Of a stretch of DNA of 64,000 nucleotides, positions 27,826 to 38,774 are shown piece by piece; within the stretch, counting starts at the first letter, position 1, and each line of letters opens with the position of its first letter. The position numbers were made by a program, and so were the translations under genes. Where the stretch lies: NCBI GenBank assembly GCA_963708895.1, contig CAVPUE010000002.1, positions 248,001 through 312,000 of the forward strand, written 5' to 3'. The notes beneath the pieces were generated by a model, which had not been told where the DNA came from, did not search any database, and saw only the letters and a list, made by a program, of their open reading frames with translations. This stretch comes from Bacillus_BD sp963708895 (lineage in GTDB: Bacteria > Bacillota > Bacilli > Bacillales > Cytobacillaceae).

Positions 27826-27914
27826 GAAGTTCATTTTTTATGGAAATTCCGGACAAGATTACAAGCGGAGGTGAATGTCTCCTTTAAGCTTTCAAATAGG
27901 AGGGTCGAATTAGA

Positions 27915-29108
27915 ATGAAAAACCGTTGGATTACTTTTTTTATAGGAATTATTTCCGTAAAAATGACAGGAAAAGGGCTTGAACGATTTATCAATACATG
28001 TATCAGAAATGACCTATTGATTTGGCAGGTTAGAAGAAATGGGATTGAGTCCATATCGTTTAAAATGAAATTAAATGATGTTTCAAAATTAAGGTATATA
28101 AGAAGAGGGACTGGCCTACGTGTTGAATTTTTAAAACGAGAAGGGTTGCCCTTTTTTTTAAAAAGGTTACTTCTAAATGGTGGCTTTTTAGTTGGGGCTA
28201 TTTCTTTTATATTGATTATAACAATTCTTTCAAATATGATTTGGGGCATTGTAGTAAAGGGAGCGGATCCAGCAACAGAGTATAAAATCAATAAAGAATT
28301 AGATAAAATGGGTGTAAAAGTAGGGAACTTACAATTCTTTGTCGATAATGTTGAATCGATTCAACGCCAATTAACAAATAATATTGAAGAAATTACTTGG
28401 GTAGGTGTTGAGCTGCAAGGGACAACCTATCATTTGCAAGTAGTAGAGAAGAATGAACCGGAAAAGCCGGAATACTTAAGCCCACAGCATTTAGTCGCAA
28501 AGAAAAAGGCTGTGATTGTGGACATGTTTGTGGAAGATGGTCAAGCGGTTGTTGATTTATATGATCATGTAGAGGAAGGTCAATTGCTTGTGTCAGGTTT
28601 AATCGGTAAAGAAGGTCAAACGGTACAAGTTCCAGCAAAAGGTGAAATAATGGGTGAAACATGGTACAAAACGAATGTAGAAATCCCGATTAAAAGTACT
28701 TTTCAAGTCTATAATGGAAATGAAGAAAGGAAACATTATCTTAAACTTGGAAGAAGTAAAGTTCCGATTTGGGGATTTGGCAAAATCGACTTTAAAGAAT
28801 ATGAAACTGAATCGAATGAGAAAGAGGTCAACTTTTTAAGTTGGAAACTTCCAGTTGCATTGGTTCATGATACACATCGTGAAAAGGAAATGGAGACAAG
28901 AATTTATTCCGAAGAGGAAGCGATTGATGTCGCAAAAAAAATGGCGAGATTAGATATAAAAAACCAATTATCTGAAGATGCTAAAATTATAGGTGAAAAA
29001 GTTTTGCACCAATCAGTAGACAATGGTAAAGTAACTATATCAATACATTTCCAAGTTATAGAAAATATCGCCACTGGTGAAGCAATTATCCAAGGAGAGT
29101 CCGAATGA
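27915..29108 (+). CDS. yqfD: Sporulation membrane protein YqfD
   Basis: A 397-residue mother-cell sporulation protein. An N-terminal cytoplasmic region (about 90 residues with basic patches) is followed by one strong membrane segment (FLVGAISFILIITILSNMIW, about residues 94-113) and a large extracytoplasmic domain with the YqfD pattern VSGLIGKEGQTVQVPAKGEI. It pairs with YqfC, as in other endospore formers. The stop overlaps the phoH start by ATGA. Confidence 0.93.
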   Translation: MKNRWITFFIGIISVKMTGKGLERFINTCIRNDLLIWQVRRNGIESISFKMKLNDVSKLRYIRRGTGLRVEFLKREGLPFFLKRLLLNGGFLVGAISFILIITILSNMIWGIVVKGADPATEYKINKELDKMGVKVGNLQFFVDNVESIQRQLTNNIEEITWVGVELQGTTYHLQVVEKNEPEKPEYLSPQHLVAKKKAVIVDMFVEDGQAVVDLYDHVEEGQLLVSGLIGKEGQTVQVPAKGEIMGETWYKTNVEIPIKSTFQVYNGNEERKHYLKLGRSKVPIWGFGKIDFKEYETESNEKEVNFLSWKLPVALVHDTHREKEMETRIYSEEEAIDVAKKMARLDIKNQLSEDAKIIGEKVLHQSVDNGKVTISIHFQVIENIATGEAIIQGESE

Positions 29109-30064
29109 CAGAAGAGCTAAAAACAATGAATGTCCAGCTTAATAATTCAAATGAGGCAATTGCCTTAATCGGTAATGCAGATGCGAATCTTAAAGCAATT
29201 GAAAAAGAGCTAGGTGTATCGATCATTACTAGAGGTGAAACGGTCTATGTATCGGGAGACCTTGAACAGGTAGAATTAGTCGGTAATATTGTCGATGCTT
29301 TATTATATGTGATTAGAAAAGGGATTAATATCAGTCAGAGAGATGTCATTTATGCGATACAGATGGCTAAAAAAGGCACTCTTGACTATTTTAAAGATCT
29401 ATTTGAAGAGGAAATTGCTAAGAATGCAAAAGGAAAGTCCATTCGTGTCAAAACGATTGGTCAACGTCATTATATCTCAGCAATGAAGAAAAGTGATCTT
29501 GTTTTCGGGATCGGTCCTGCTGGAACTGGAAAAACATATCTAGCCGTTGTTATGGCTGTAAATGCTTTGAAAACGGGTCAGGTGAAAAGAATTATTTTGA
29601 CAAGACCAGCAGTCGAAGCAGGTGAAAGTCTAGGGTTTTTACCAGGAGATTTAAAAGAAAAGGTTGATCCCTATTTGAGACCGCTATATGATGCCTTACA
29701 TGATGTTTTAGGCACTGAACAGACACAACGACTCATTGAACGTGGTGTCATCGAAATTGCGCCTCTTGCATACATGCGAGGAAGAACACTTGACGAAGCC
29801 TACGTGATTCTGGATGAAGCACAAAACACGACAATGGCTCAAATGAAAATGTTTTTAACACGTCTTGGGTTTGGTTCGAAAATGGTCATAACAGGGGATA
29901 AAACACAGATTGATCTACCCAAAGGGGTAACATCAGGTTTAAAGATTGCAGAGGAAATTCTTCATGACGTAGTTGGTATTCACTTTATCTATTTAGAACA
30001 AAGTGATGTTGTCCGTCATCCATTGGTGGCAAAAATCATTGCCGCCTATGAAGCAAAAGAATAA
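29105..30064 (+). CDS. phoH: PhoH-family ATPase
   Basis: A 319-residue cytosolic P-loop protein related to the N-terminal part of superfamily I helicases. An N-terminal KH-like region is followed by Walker A GPAGTGKTY (about residues 137-145), LTRPAVEAGESLGFLPGD, and Walker B VILDEAQNTT. It is near ybeY, with which PhoH is linked in RNA metabolism in many bacteria. Function is not settled; probable RNA-processing ATPase. Confidence 0.92.
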   Translation: MTEELKTMNVQLNNSNEAIALIGNADANLKAIEKELGVSIITRGETVYVSGDLEQVELVGNIVDALLYVIRKGINISQRDVIYAIQMAKKGTLDYFKDLFEEEIAKNAKGKSIRVKTIGQRHYISAMKKSDLVFGIGPAGTGKTYLAVVMAVNALKTGQVKRIILTRPAVEAGESLGFLPGDLKEKVDPYLRPLYDALHDVLGTEQTQRLIERGVIEIAPLAYMRGRTLDEAYVILDEAQNTTMAQMKMFLTRLGFGSKMVITGDKTQIDLPKGVTSGLKIAEEILHDVVGIHFIYLEQSDVVRHPLVAKIIAAYEAKE

Positions 30065-30101
30065 CTTTAAAGGTAATCAATTGTGAGCTTTTAACACGAA
30101 T

Positions 30102-30128
30102 GCCGTTCGAGAAACGAACGGCTATTTT
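30102..30128 (+). terminator. Hairpin after phoH
   Basis: GCCGTTCG (30102-30109) pairs with CGAACGGC (30115-30122) around AGAAA, followed by TATTTTCC. Probably an attenuating terminator before pgpH. Confidence 0.7.
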
Positions 30129-30319
30129 CCATTATTAGGTGCATTTATAAGCTTATGAAAGGGCTAAATTGGATAAACTAATAATAGTAAAAATTTTCCT
30201 TTACTTTCATGAAATGGGTGAAAGTCAGGCGATAAACTGTTATTATTTTATTGTAAACACGCGAATAGGACAATCCGAATGGTTTTTGGTGTTTGTAATA
30301 AGAAAGGATTGAAGTAAAG

Positions 30320-32450
30320 ATGCGTTTGAATTTATCCAAAGTAAGAAGTCTCTTAGAAATGACTTTTTTTCGTGTCCTCTTGTTTATCCTTCTAGGTGTA
30401 GTGCTTTTCATATCGCTGTACAGCAATGTAAAACCAGAAAAGTTAAATATTAGTTTATTTTCTGTGGCAGAACAAACGATTCGGTCCCCGATTACGTTAG
30501 AGGATAAAATAAGCACAGAAACAAAGAAAAGAGAAGCTGAAAATTCAGTTGATGATGTTTATGTCGTTAATAAAGTATTAACTCAAAATCGAATTGATTT
30601 GATTACATCGATATTCGATTCTGCGATTGAAGTGAACGCAAATCATCGCTAAAGAAGCAGCTACAACAAAGAATATTGAATCTGAGAAATTAAAAAGATT
30701 AAAAGAAGAATTAACCGAAGATGTAACGAAGGATATTCCAGATTCTGTACTTACAAGCTTACTGTCAGCACCTAATGATCAACTTCAAATTGCTCGAGAT
30801 CTTTCCGTAACAGCTATAAATAGTGTGATGAGCAATCGAATTTCTGCCATTGAAGTAGAAAATGCAAAAAAACAACTAGAAGAAGCGATGAAATATTCCA
30901 GCTTAGGCGCCTCATTAAAAAATGCTGCGATTCAGTTAGGAAGATTTGCAGTCGTTCAAAATGAATTTTATGATCCAGATGCAACGGAAGAAATGCGTAA
31001 ACAAGCAGTGGAAGCGGTTGAGCCAATCTATATTCTACAGGGACAGATTATTGTAGAGGAGAATCACCTCATTAGCCGCGATATATACCGTCAGTTAGAA
31101 TTAGTTGGAATGCTTGATAATGAACGTTCTTTTCAACCGTTTATTGGGTTAGCCTTACTAATTATAATCATTTTAGCCGCGATCTATTACTATTTTTATA
31201 ATCTAGATGTGAAAGTTGAAACGAAGCATAATTATCTGATTTTGTTTAGTCTTATTTTTACACTTTCGATTTTACTTATGAAGATTGTCAGTCAATTTTA
31301 TGTGTTTGACTATGCTAATATTGCGTTTATTTTACCAGCTGCACTAGCACCCATGTTAATAAAAATTTTAATAAATGAAAAGCTTGCTTTATATGTTGCG
31401 ATTATTATGACTATCTGTGGAAGTATTATGTTTAATGAAGGTGTTACGGGTACATTCCATATGACCATCGGGATTTATATATTATGTAGTGGGATTGCAG
31501 GGATTATGTTTTTGAGTAATCATAACCACCGTACGAATATCTTAAAGGCTGGATTATATGTAGCAGTCATTAATATAATAGTTGTCTTTTCGATTATCCT
31601 CTTGAGAAATGGACAATATAGTCTTCAAGAATACAGTGCCATTGGGATGATTGCATTGATTTCAGGACTATTATCATCGATTTTAACAATTGGTTTATTA
31701 CCATTTTTTGAGGCAGGATTTGGCATATTGTCTACGATGAGATTAATTGAATTATCAAATCCAAATCATCCATTACTAAAGAAGTTATTATTAGAAGCAC
31801 CTGGAACGTATCATCATAGTGTCATGGTGGCTAATTTAGCAGAAAGTGCATGTGAAGCGATTGGTGCAAATGGACTACTAGCAAGAGTGGGCTGTTATTA
31901 TCATGATATTGGGAAAACAAAAAGGCCTAACTTTTTTATTGAAAATCAGATGAATTCAGAAAACCCTCATGATAGTCTACCACCATCAACAAGCAAGGAT
32001 ATTATCATTGCTCATGCATCGGATGGATCAAACTTATTAAAAGAACATAAAATGCCAAAAGAAATTATCAGTATTACTGAACAACATCATGGAACGACAT
32101 TATTGAAGTTTTTCTATTATAAAGCAAAACAAAATGGTGAGGAAATCTCAGAGGAAGAATACCGTTATCCTGGGCCAAAGGCACAAAGTAAAGAATCAGC
32201 TGTTGTCGGGATTGCAGACAGTGTGGAAGCTGCGGTGAGATCGATGGCACAGCCAACACCTGAGCAAATAGAGACACTAGTGCGTAAAATTATTTCAGAT
32301 CGACTTCAAGATGATCAATTTAATGAATGTGATATCACTTTAAAGGAATTGGACAAAGTTGCTGAGACTTTATGTGAAACCCTTAAGGGAATTTTCCATT
32401 CAAGGATTGAGTATCCAGAGATGTCTAAACAGGAGGTAAGGCATGCATGA
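30320..32450 (+). CDS. pgpH: 7TM-HD cyclic-di-AMP phosphodiesterase PgpH (one frameshift)
   Basis: PgpH (YqfF) hydrolyses c-di-AMP to pApA. An N-terminal membrane helix, a large extracellular domain (7TMR-HDED), seven membrane helices (about residues 273-477), and a cytosolic HD domain with HHSVMVANLAESA and YYHDIGKTKRP (about 528) are present. The frame breaks at about 30641: GCAAATC needs one A less (EVNAIIAKEAATT). The corrected length of 709 residues matches the family. The stop overlaps ybeY by ATGA. Confidence 0.94.
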
Positions 32451-32917
32451 GTATTGTAATTGATTTTATTGAGGAAACAAGTGAGCTATCAGAAGAGGAT
32501 ATTCAAACAGTTGAAAAGCTTCTCCAATTTGCTGCTAAATCGGAGAATGTGGAGGACGATAGTGAATTGTCCGTTACATTTGTTACGAATGAGCGTATCC
32601 AAGAAATAAATAAAGAGTATCGAAATAAAGATCTGCCAACAGATGTTATTTCGTTTGCTATGGAAGAACTTGGTGAAGGTGAGATTCCTTTATCTGGAAT
32701 GGACATACCAAGAGTATTAGGAGATATTATTATTTCTGTTGCAAAGGCCAGAGAACAAGCAATAGAATATGGTCATTCTTTTATTCGTGAATTAGGTTTT
32801 CTAGCTGTACATGGATTTTTACATTTATTAGGGTATGATCATGAAATTGAAGAAGATGAGAGAAAGATGTTTTCACGACAAAAGGAAATTTTAGATGAAT
32901 TCGGACTCAAAAGATAA
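32447..32917 (+). CDS. ybeY: Endoribonuclease YbeY
   Basis: YbeY (YqfG) is a metallo-endoribonuclease used in 16S rRNA 3'-end maturation and 70S quality control. The 156-residue protein has the zinc motif HGFLHLLGYDH (H3xH5xGxxH). It is coupled to pgpH by an ATGA overlap and overlaps dgkA by 23 bases. Confidence 0.95.
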   Translation: MSIVIDFIEETSELSEEDIQTVEKLLQFAAKSENVEDDSELSVTFVTNERIQEINKEYRNKDLPTDVISFAMEELGEGEIPLSGMDIPRVLGDIIISVAKAREQAIEYGHSFIRELGFLAVHGFLHLLGYDHEIEEDERKMFSRQKEILDEFGLKR

Positions 32918-33269
32918 GAAACGCTGGAGATTGCTATTTTCATTTAAATATGCCATTGCAGGGATTCGGCATGGAATTATACATGAACGTAATTTGAAAA
33001 TTCATACCATATGTGCCCTATTGGTTATTATTTTTGGTTTTATCTTTGACATCGATCGGGTTGAATGGATGTTTGTCCTTTTTGCGATTGGTGGTATGCT
33101 TTCATTAGAATTAATCAATACAGCTATTGAACGTACGGTAGATTATATTTCGCCACAATTCCATCTATTAGCAAAACAAGCAAAAGATGTTGCGGCAGGA
33201 GCTGTATTCATTTATGCTTGTTTGTCCGTCATCATTGGATGTATCATTTTTTTACCTAAAATTTTTTAA
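32895..33269 (+). CDS. dgkA: Undecaprenol kinase (DgkA family)
   Basis: A 124-residue integral membrane kinase. The basic N-terminus (KRWRLLFSFKYAIAGIRHGI) is followed by three membrane helices and the family motif LELINTAIERTVDYI. In Gram-positive bacteria this family phosphorylates undecaprenol, recycling the cell-wall lipid carrier. In B. subtilis cdd (cytidine deaminase) follows; here it is absent and era comes next. Confidence 0.93.
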   Translation: MNSDSKDKKRWRLLFSFKYAIAGIRHGIIHERNLKIHTICALLVIIFGFIFDIDRVEWMFVLFAIGGMLSLELINTAIERTVDYISPQFHLLAKQAKDVAAGAVFIYACLSVIIGCIIFLPKIF

Positions 33270-33273
33270 GAGG

Positions 33274-33308
33274 GAGTGGTACCTTTTAACAGCGCGGTAC
33301 CACTCTTT
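33274..33308 (+). terminator. Terminator-like hairpin dgkA-era
   Basis: GAGTGGTACC (33274-33283) pairs perfectly with GGTACCACTC (33296-33305), followed by only TTTCG. Its minus strand contains AGAGTGGTACCGCG, one base off a T-box core; I treat that as coincidence. Confidence 0.6.
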
Positions 33309-33445
33309 CGTATGTAATGTTAACAAGAATTCTTATATTTTTGGAAAATTCAATAAATTTAACAATAAATTTGCTCCGAAACAATGAAATTTTATATGAA
33401 ATAGGGTAAAATAACAGGAAGCAAGAGTTTAAGTGGAGGACTTAC

Positions 33446-34372
33446 ATGAATAACGAACATCTACAAACTTCAGGATTTAAATCAGGATTTATTTCAATTA
33501 TCGGAAGACCAAATGTCGGGAAATCTACGTTTCTCAATCATGTTATTGGTCAAAAAATTGCGATTATGAGTGATAAACCACAAACAACAAGAAATAAGGT
33601 TCAAGGTGTCTTAACAACAAATGATACACAATTTATTTTCATTGATACACCAGGAATCCATAAACCAAAAAATAAATTAGGCGATTTTATGATGAATGTC
33701 GCACAAAATACGTTTAAAGAAGTAGATCTTATTTTATTTATGGTGAATGCAGAGGAAGGGTATGGTCGTGGAGAAGAATTTATCATTGAAAAATTCCAAA
33801 ATATTGACACTCCCATCTTTTTAATTATTAATAAAATTGATCAGATACATCCGGATCAATTATTTACCATTATTGATTCCTATAAGGACAAATACCCTTT
33901 TAAAGAAATTATTCCGATTTCCGCCTTACAAGGAAATAATGTTGAAAGATTATTAGAACAAATTAAGTTATATCTTCCTGAGGGACCACAGTACTATCCT
34001 GCAGACCAAGTCACAGATCATCCTGAAAGATTTATTGTTGCAGAACTCGTACGTGAAAAGGCATTGCATTTGACAAGGGAAGAAGTCCCCCATTCATTAG
34101 CTGTTGTTACAGAACAAATGAAGCGAGATGATGACAATCAGGATCTTGTTCACGTGATGGCAACGATAATTGTTGAACGAGACTCACAAAAAGGAATTAT
34201 CATTGGTAAACAAGGTAAAATGCTTAAAGAAATTGGTAAACGTGCACGAAAAGATATTGAAAATTTACTGGGGTCAAAAGTATATTTAGAGCTATGGGTT
34301 AAAGTTCAAAAGGATTGGCGTAATAAAGCATCACAACTTCGTGATTATGGATTCCGTGAGGATGAATATTAA
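33446..34372 (+). CDS. era: GTPase Era
   Basis: Era is a ribosome-assembly GTPase that binds the 3' end of 16S rRNA. GTPase motifs: GRPNVGKSTF (G1), DTPGIHKP (G3), NKIDQI (G4). The C-terminal KH domain contains GIIIGKQGKMLKEIGKRAR. Length 308. GTGGAGGAC precedes ATG 33446. The TAA stop belongs to an 8-bp target duplication of a residual repeat element (copy G). Confidence 0.97.
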   Translation: MNNEHLQTSGFKSGFISIIGRPNVGKSTFLNHVIGQKIAIMSDKPQTTRNKVQGVLTTNDTQFIFIDTPGIHKPKNKLGDFMMNVAQNTFKEVDLILFMVNAEEGYGRGEEFIIEKFQNIDTPIFLIINKIDQIHPDQLFTIIDSYKDKYPFKEIIPISALQGNNVERLLEQIKLYLPEGPQYYPADQVTDHPERFIVAELVREKALHLTREEVPHSLAVVTEQMKRDDDNQDLVHVMATIIVERDSQKGIIIGKQGKMLKEIGKRARKDIENLLGSKVYLELWVKVQKDWRNKASQLRDYGFREDEY

Positions 34373-34403
34373 GGCTATTTTCGTAAAGGTTGAGAAAAGA
34401 GCC
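34373..34403 (+). mobile_element. MITE-like element, 31-bp terminal remnant (copy G)
   Basis: The left end GGCTATTTTCGTAAAG is joined directly to the right end GTTGAGAAAAGAGCC, so the element has lost its interior. It is flanked by exact 8-bp repeats AATATTAA (34365-34372 and 34404-34411). The left duplication contains the era stop codon. Confidence 0.85.
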
Positions 34404-34534
34404 AATATTAATTACTGTTTATGATGATGAACCAATATTGTCAAAAATTATGTAACATGATTTTCGAATGGTAGGCAAATATAAATGTAAGGAAAAATAA
34501 ATAGCTAGTCCAACAAATGAGAGGTGGGATTTCA

Positions 34535-34678
34535 TTGTTAGATTTTACTTGGAAGGTTTTTTCTCAGACAGGTAATATTGACACATATCTCCTTTTTAAA
34601 GAGTTAGAGAAGGAGAATCCAGAAATACCCGATGGTAAGGACGATGAGCTAGAAGAGATAGATTTTCCCATTATGTAG
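34535..34678 (+). CDS. yqzL: Small protein YqzL
   Basis: A 47-residue ORF starting at TTG 34535 behind GAGGTGGG. MLDFTWKVFSQTGNIDTYLLF followed by KELEKEN and an acidic tail matches the YqzL family, always found between era and recO. Its function is unknown. Confidence 0.88.
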   Translation: MLDFTWKVFSQTGNIDTYLLFKELEKENPEIPDGKDDELEEIDFPIM

Positions 34679-34707
34679 TTTGTCTCTTGTTCAGGGATGG
34701 TGTTAGA

Positions 34708-35454
34708 ATGCTACAAAAGTGTGAAGGGATTATCCTTCGAACAACAGATTATGGAGAAACGAATAAAATCGTTACGATATTGACACGTGAATGGGGTAAG
34801 TACGGTGTGATGGCAAACGGTGCTAAAAAGCCGAAGAGTCGATTATCTGCCATCACCCAACCCTTTACTTATGGTTATTTTTTAGTGCAAAGAGGCAGTG
34901 GAATGGGGAGCCTTCAACAGGGTGAAATCATTTCATCCCTGCGTTCCCTTAAAGAGGATATTTTTTTAACCGCTTATGCGAGTTTCTTAGTTGAATTAAC
35001 TGATAGAAGCATAGATGAAAAGAAGAATAATCCGTATTTATTTGAACTACTCCTGCAATCGCTAACCTATCTGAATGAAGGATATGACCCTGAAATTATA
35101 AAAAATATTTACGAGATCAAAATGTTAAATGTGCTTGGATTGCATCCTATACTAGATCATTGTGCTTCGTGTGGAAGTATGGAGGGGACCTTTGTTTTTT
35201 CAATAAGAGAAGGTGGTCTTCTTTGTGATCGGTGTATACATATCGATCCATATCATTTAAGGGTATCTCCTGCAACGGTTAAACTCCTGCGTATCTTTTA
35301 TTATCTAGATATGAAACGTTTGGGGAGTATTTCGGTGAAAAAAGAAACAAAGTTAGAATTAAAAACAGTGATTGATAGCTATTATGACGAGTATTCAGGT
35401 TTGTATTTAAAATCGAAGAAATTTCTAGATCAATTGGGAACGATGATGAAGTGA
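34708..35454 (+). CDS. recO: DNA repair protein RecO
   Basis: RecO anneals single strands and loads RecA in the RecFOR pathway. From ATG 34708 the protein has 248 residues. The N-terminal OB fold carries CEGIILRTTDYGETNKIVTI; a zinc-finger-like CASCG...CDRC lies near residues 151-178. The frame is open seven codons upstream, but the AGGGATGG site and family alignment favour 34708. Confidence 0.94.
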   Translation: MLQKCEGIILRTTDYGETNKIVTILTREWGKYGVMANGAKKPKSRLSAITQPFTYGYFLVQRGSGMGSLQQGEIISSLRSLKEDIFLTAYASFLVELTDRSIDEKKNNPYLFELLLQSLTYLNEGYDPEIIKNIYEIKMLNVLGLHPILDHCASCGSMEGTFVFSIREGGLLCDRCIHIDPYHLRVSPATVKLLRIFYYLDMKRLGSISVKKETKLELKTVIDSYYDEYSGLYLKSKKFLDQLGTMMK

Positions 35455-35509
35455 AGTAGTTGACAAGGGAAAAAGTTTTAGCTATTATTCAGATAAAGTG
35501 AACTTCAAT

Positions 35510-35735
35510 ATTTAAGTGCTACGAAGGAAAAGAGTACTTAGCTTTCTCTATTTAAGCGAATTCGGGTTGGTGGGAGCCGGATATAGAGCGTTAAGGAAGG
35601 GCGTTCTGGAGCACATTGTGTTATTGTCTAACACATAAAGTGGCTTGCCTTTTAAGGTCAAGCAAATAGGGTGGAACCGCGGGTAAACTCTCGTCCCTAT
35701 GCTGTTCAAAGCATAGAGACGAGAGTTTTTTGTTT
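35510..35735 (+). promoter_or_regulatory. Glycyl T-box leader of glyQS
   Basis: The T-box core AGGGTGGAACCGCG is at 35668-35681. The stem I base is GTGCT/AGCAC (about 35516 and 35610), and GGC at 35600-35602 is the likely glycine specifier. A strong terminator follows: AACTCTCGTCCCTATGCT pairs with AGCATAGAGACGAGAGTT and a T-run. Uncharged tRNA-Gly would favour the antiterminator and switch on glyQS. This leader fills the recO-glyQ gap. Confidence 0.95.
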
Positions 35736-35802
35736 TGAAAAAAAGCTAAAAAGTCATTATGTTTTGAACAAAAAATAAAAAGATTTTTCGGAGGTGTCCA
35801 AG

Positions 35803-36696
35803 GTGAATATTCAAAATATGATTTTAACGTTACAAAACCATTGGTCTGAGCAAGGGTGTATTTTGATGAATGCATATGATACAGAAAAGGGAGCGGGGAC
35901 AATGAGTCCTTATACTTTCCTGAGGGCAATTGGACCTGAGCCTTGGAATGTTGCTTATGTAGAACCATCTCGTCGTCCGGCAGATGGTCGTTATGGGGAA
36001 AATCCAAATCGACTTTATCAACATCATCAATTTCAGGTCATCATGAAACCATCTCCAGATAATATTCAAGAACTGTATTTAGATTCACTTAAAGCATTAG
36101 GCCTTGACCCATTAAAACATGATATACGTTTTGTTGAAGATAACTGGGAAAACCCATCATTAGGCTGTGCTGGACTTGGTTGGGAGGTTTGGCTTGACGG
36201 TATGGAAATTACGCAATTTACCTATTTCCAACAAGTTGGTGGCCTTGAATGCAAGCCTGTTTCAGTTGAAATTACATATGGAATCGAAAGACTAGCTTCT
36301 TATATACAAGACAAGGAAAATGTGTTTGATCTCGAATGGACAAATGGATTTACCGTTCGTGATATTTTTGGACAACCCGAATATGAACATTCGAAGTATA
36401 CATTTGAAACATCCGATGTAGAGATGTTGTTTAATTTATTTAATATCTATGAAAAAGAAGCTCATAGACAAATGGAAGAAGGATTAGTACATCCTGCATA
36501 TGATTATGTTTTAAAATGTTCTCATACGTTTAATTTACTTGATGCAAGAGGGGCTATTTCAGTTACAGAAAGAACAGGTTACCTCGCTCGTTGTCGAAAC
36601 CTTGCTCGTAAAATAGCCAAAACATTTTACGATGAACGTGAAAAACTAGGCTTTCCTATTTTGAAAGTAAAGGAGGAAAATCAAAATGGCAAATAA
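35803..36696 (+). CDS. glyQ: Glycyl-tRNA synthetase alpha subunit
   Basis: The catalytic alpha subunit of the tetrameric (alpha2beta2) bacterial glycyl-tRNA synthetase. GTG 35803, behind GGAGGTG, gives 297 residues starting MNIQNMILTLQNHW. Class II motifs such as EPSRRPADGRYGENPNRLYQ (motif 2) and EITYGIERLASY (motif 3) are intact. The stop overlaps the start of glyS by 11 bases. Confidence 0.96.
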   Translation: MNIQNMILTLQNHWSEQGCILMNAYDTEKGAGTMSPYTFLRAIGPEPWNVAYVEPSRRPADGRYGENPNRLYQHHQFQVIMKPSPDNIQELYLDSLKALGLDPLKHDIRFVEDNWENPSLGCAGLGWEVWLDGMEITQFTYFQQVGGLECKPVSVEITYGIERLASYIQDKENVFDLEWTNGFTVRDIFGQPEYEHSKYTFETSDVEMLFNLFNIYEKEAHRQMEEGLVHPAYDYVLKCSHTFNLLDARGAISVTERTGYLARCRNLARKIAKTFYDEREKLGFPILKVKEENQNGK

Positions 36697-38759
36697 AGAT
36701 ATTTTACTTGAAATTGGTCTTGAAGAGCTACCTGCTCGGTATGTAACAGATTCAATGAATCAACTTGCTGATAAAGTAAGGAATTGGCTTGAAACAATGA
36801 AAATAAACTATCGCGAATTAAAGGCATTTTCAACTCCACGACGTTTAGCCGTTCTTGTATTAGATGTTGCCGGGACGCAAGAAGATGTTTCAGAAGAGGC
36901 TAAAGGTCCAGCTAGAAAAATTGCTCAAAATGATGATGGTGAATGGTCAAAAGCAGCGATTGGATTTTCACGTGGCCAAGGTATGTCTGTAGATGATATT
37001 TATTATAAAGAAATCAATGGTGTAGAATATGCCCATGTTAAGAAGTTTATTAAAGGAAAACAAACCATTGAACTGCTTCCAGAGTTAAAAGATTTGATCA
37101 CAAGTATTCATTTTCCGAAAAATATGCGTTGGGCTGATAATGATTTAAAGTATATTAGACCGATAAAATGGATCATGGCCCTTTTTGGTCAGGAAGTGAT
37201 TCCTTTCTCGATTACAAATGTAACGACAGCAGACTGGAGTATGGGACATCGTTTTCTTGGCGGTAAATGGCACTTGACGAACGCTAAAGATTATGAAGAA
37301 TTCATGTTAGAACAAAAAGTGATTGTGGACCCAGTCAAACGGAAAAATATGATTGTCGAACAATTAAAAAACATAGAAGAAGCAAAGGATTGGGTCATTC
37401 CAGTAGATGAAGATTTATTAGAAGAGGTTAATAATCTCGTTGAATATCCAACTGCTCTTTATGGTGGATTTGAAAGTGAGTTTTTAGAATTACCTCAGGA
37501 AGTATTAATTACATCGATGAAGGAGCACCAAAGATATTTCCCTGTAAAATCAAAGGATGGAAAGGTACTTCCTCAGTTTGTTACAGTAAGAAATGGTGGA
37601 TCAGACCATTTAGAAAATGTAGCAAGAGGAAATGAAAAGGTGTTGCGAGCAAGACTTTCGGATGCGGCATTTTTCTATCGCGAAGACCAAAAAACCGATA
37701 TTGATTCATGCTTAAATAAGTTAACATCAATCGTTTATCATGAAGAAATTGGTACTTTAGCAGAAAAAGTGAAGAGAGTCCGCCGCTTAACCAATATTCT
37801 CACTGAAAAATTATCATTTTCATCTCAGGATAAAGTGGATGCCGATCGTGCTGCTGAAATAGGTAAATTTGATTTAGTTACAAACATGGTTAATGAATTC
37901 CCAGAATTACAAGGAGTCATGGGTGAGAGGTATGCTCGTCAAAAAGGAGAAAGTGAAGCGGTGGCTATTGCGATAAATGAACACTATAAGCCGCGCAATG
38001 CTGAAGATGATACGCCTGCAACTGAAGTGGGAGCTGTTCTATCGGTTGCAGATAAGATGGATACGATTTGCTCTTTCTTTGCGATTGGGATGATTCCAAG
38101 TGGTTCACAAGATCCATATGCACTTAGACGCCAAGCAACAGGAATTGTGCAAATTCTACTACATCAAAATTGGACTATCGGGCTTGAAGAACTAATTCAA
38201 GAGTCATTATCTCTACTCAATGAGGATGGTAAGATAAAACAAAAGATGGAAGCAGTAACGGATGATTTAGTTACATTCTTTAAATTACGCTTAAAGTATT
38301 TATTACAAGAAAAGAATGTTCGACATGATTTAATTGATGCGATATTAGGTGCAGAGGTTGGCGATATCCATTCTTTATTTAACCGCGCGCGCAGTACTTG
38401 AAGCCAATAAAAATAAAGCGGATTTTAAAGAGAACATTGAAGCATTAAGTCGTGTGATAAATATTGCTACTAAATCTGAGAGTCAAGGGGAAATTAACAC
38501 TTCTTTATTTGAAAATGATTATGAGCAACGTTTATACGAAAGATATGTATCACTACAAGAACAATTAAGTGAGCATGTAACAGAAGAAACTTATTTTGAA
38601 TTGCTTGTATCGCTGAAAAATGACATTAATCAATACTTTGATCACACGATGATTATGGCTGATGATGCTGCCATCAAACAAAATCGTCTTCATTTAATGG
38701 TTCAGCTTTCAAATTTGATTAAAAAGTTTGCAAATGTTAGTGAGATCATTGTGAAATAA
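36686..38759 (+). CDS. glyS: Glycyl-tRNA synthetase beta subunit (one frameshift)
   Basis: The beta subunit binds tRNA-Gly. MANKDILLEIGLEELPARYV opens the protein, and RRLAVLV, ITSMKEHQRYFPV and GSQDPYALRRQATGIV are family blocks. Near 38383-38392 a GC-alternating run (CCGCGCGCGC) is one or four bases too long: the first frame stops at RARST, and the correct frame continues AVLEANKNKADFKENIEALSRV to a DALR-like anticodon domain. Corrected length is 689-690. Confidence 0.94.
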
Positions 38760-38774
38760 TCCCTATCAAGGCAG

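Noticed and set aside
33274..33308. T-box-like core AGAGTGGTACCGCG on the minus strand between dgkA and era
   Set aside because: No stem I, specifier or T-run follows, and the downstream direction would run antisense into dgkA. Better explained as a hairpin of the plus-strand operon.
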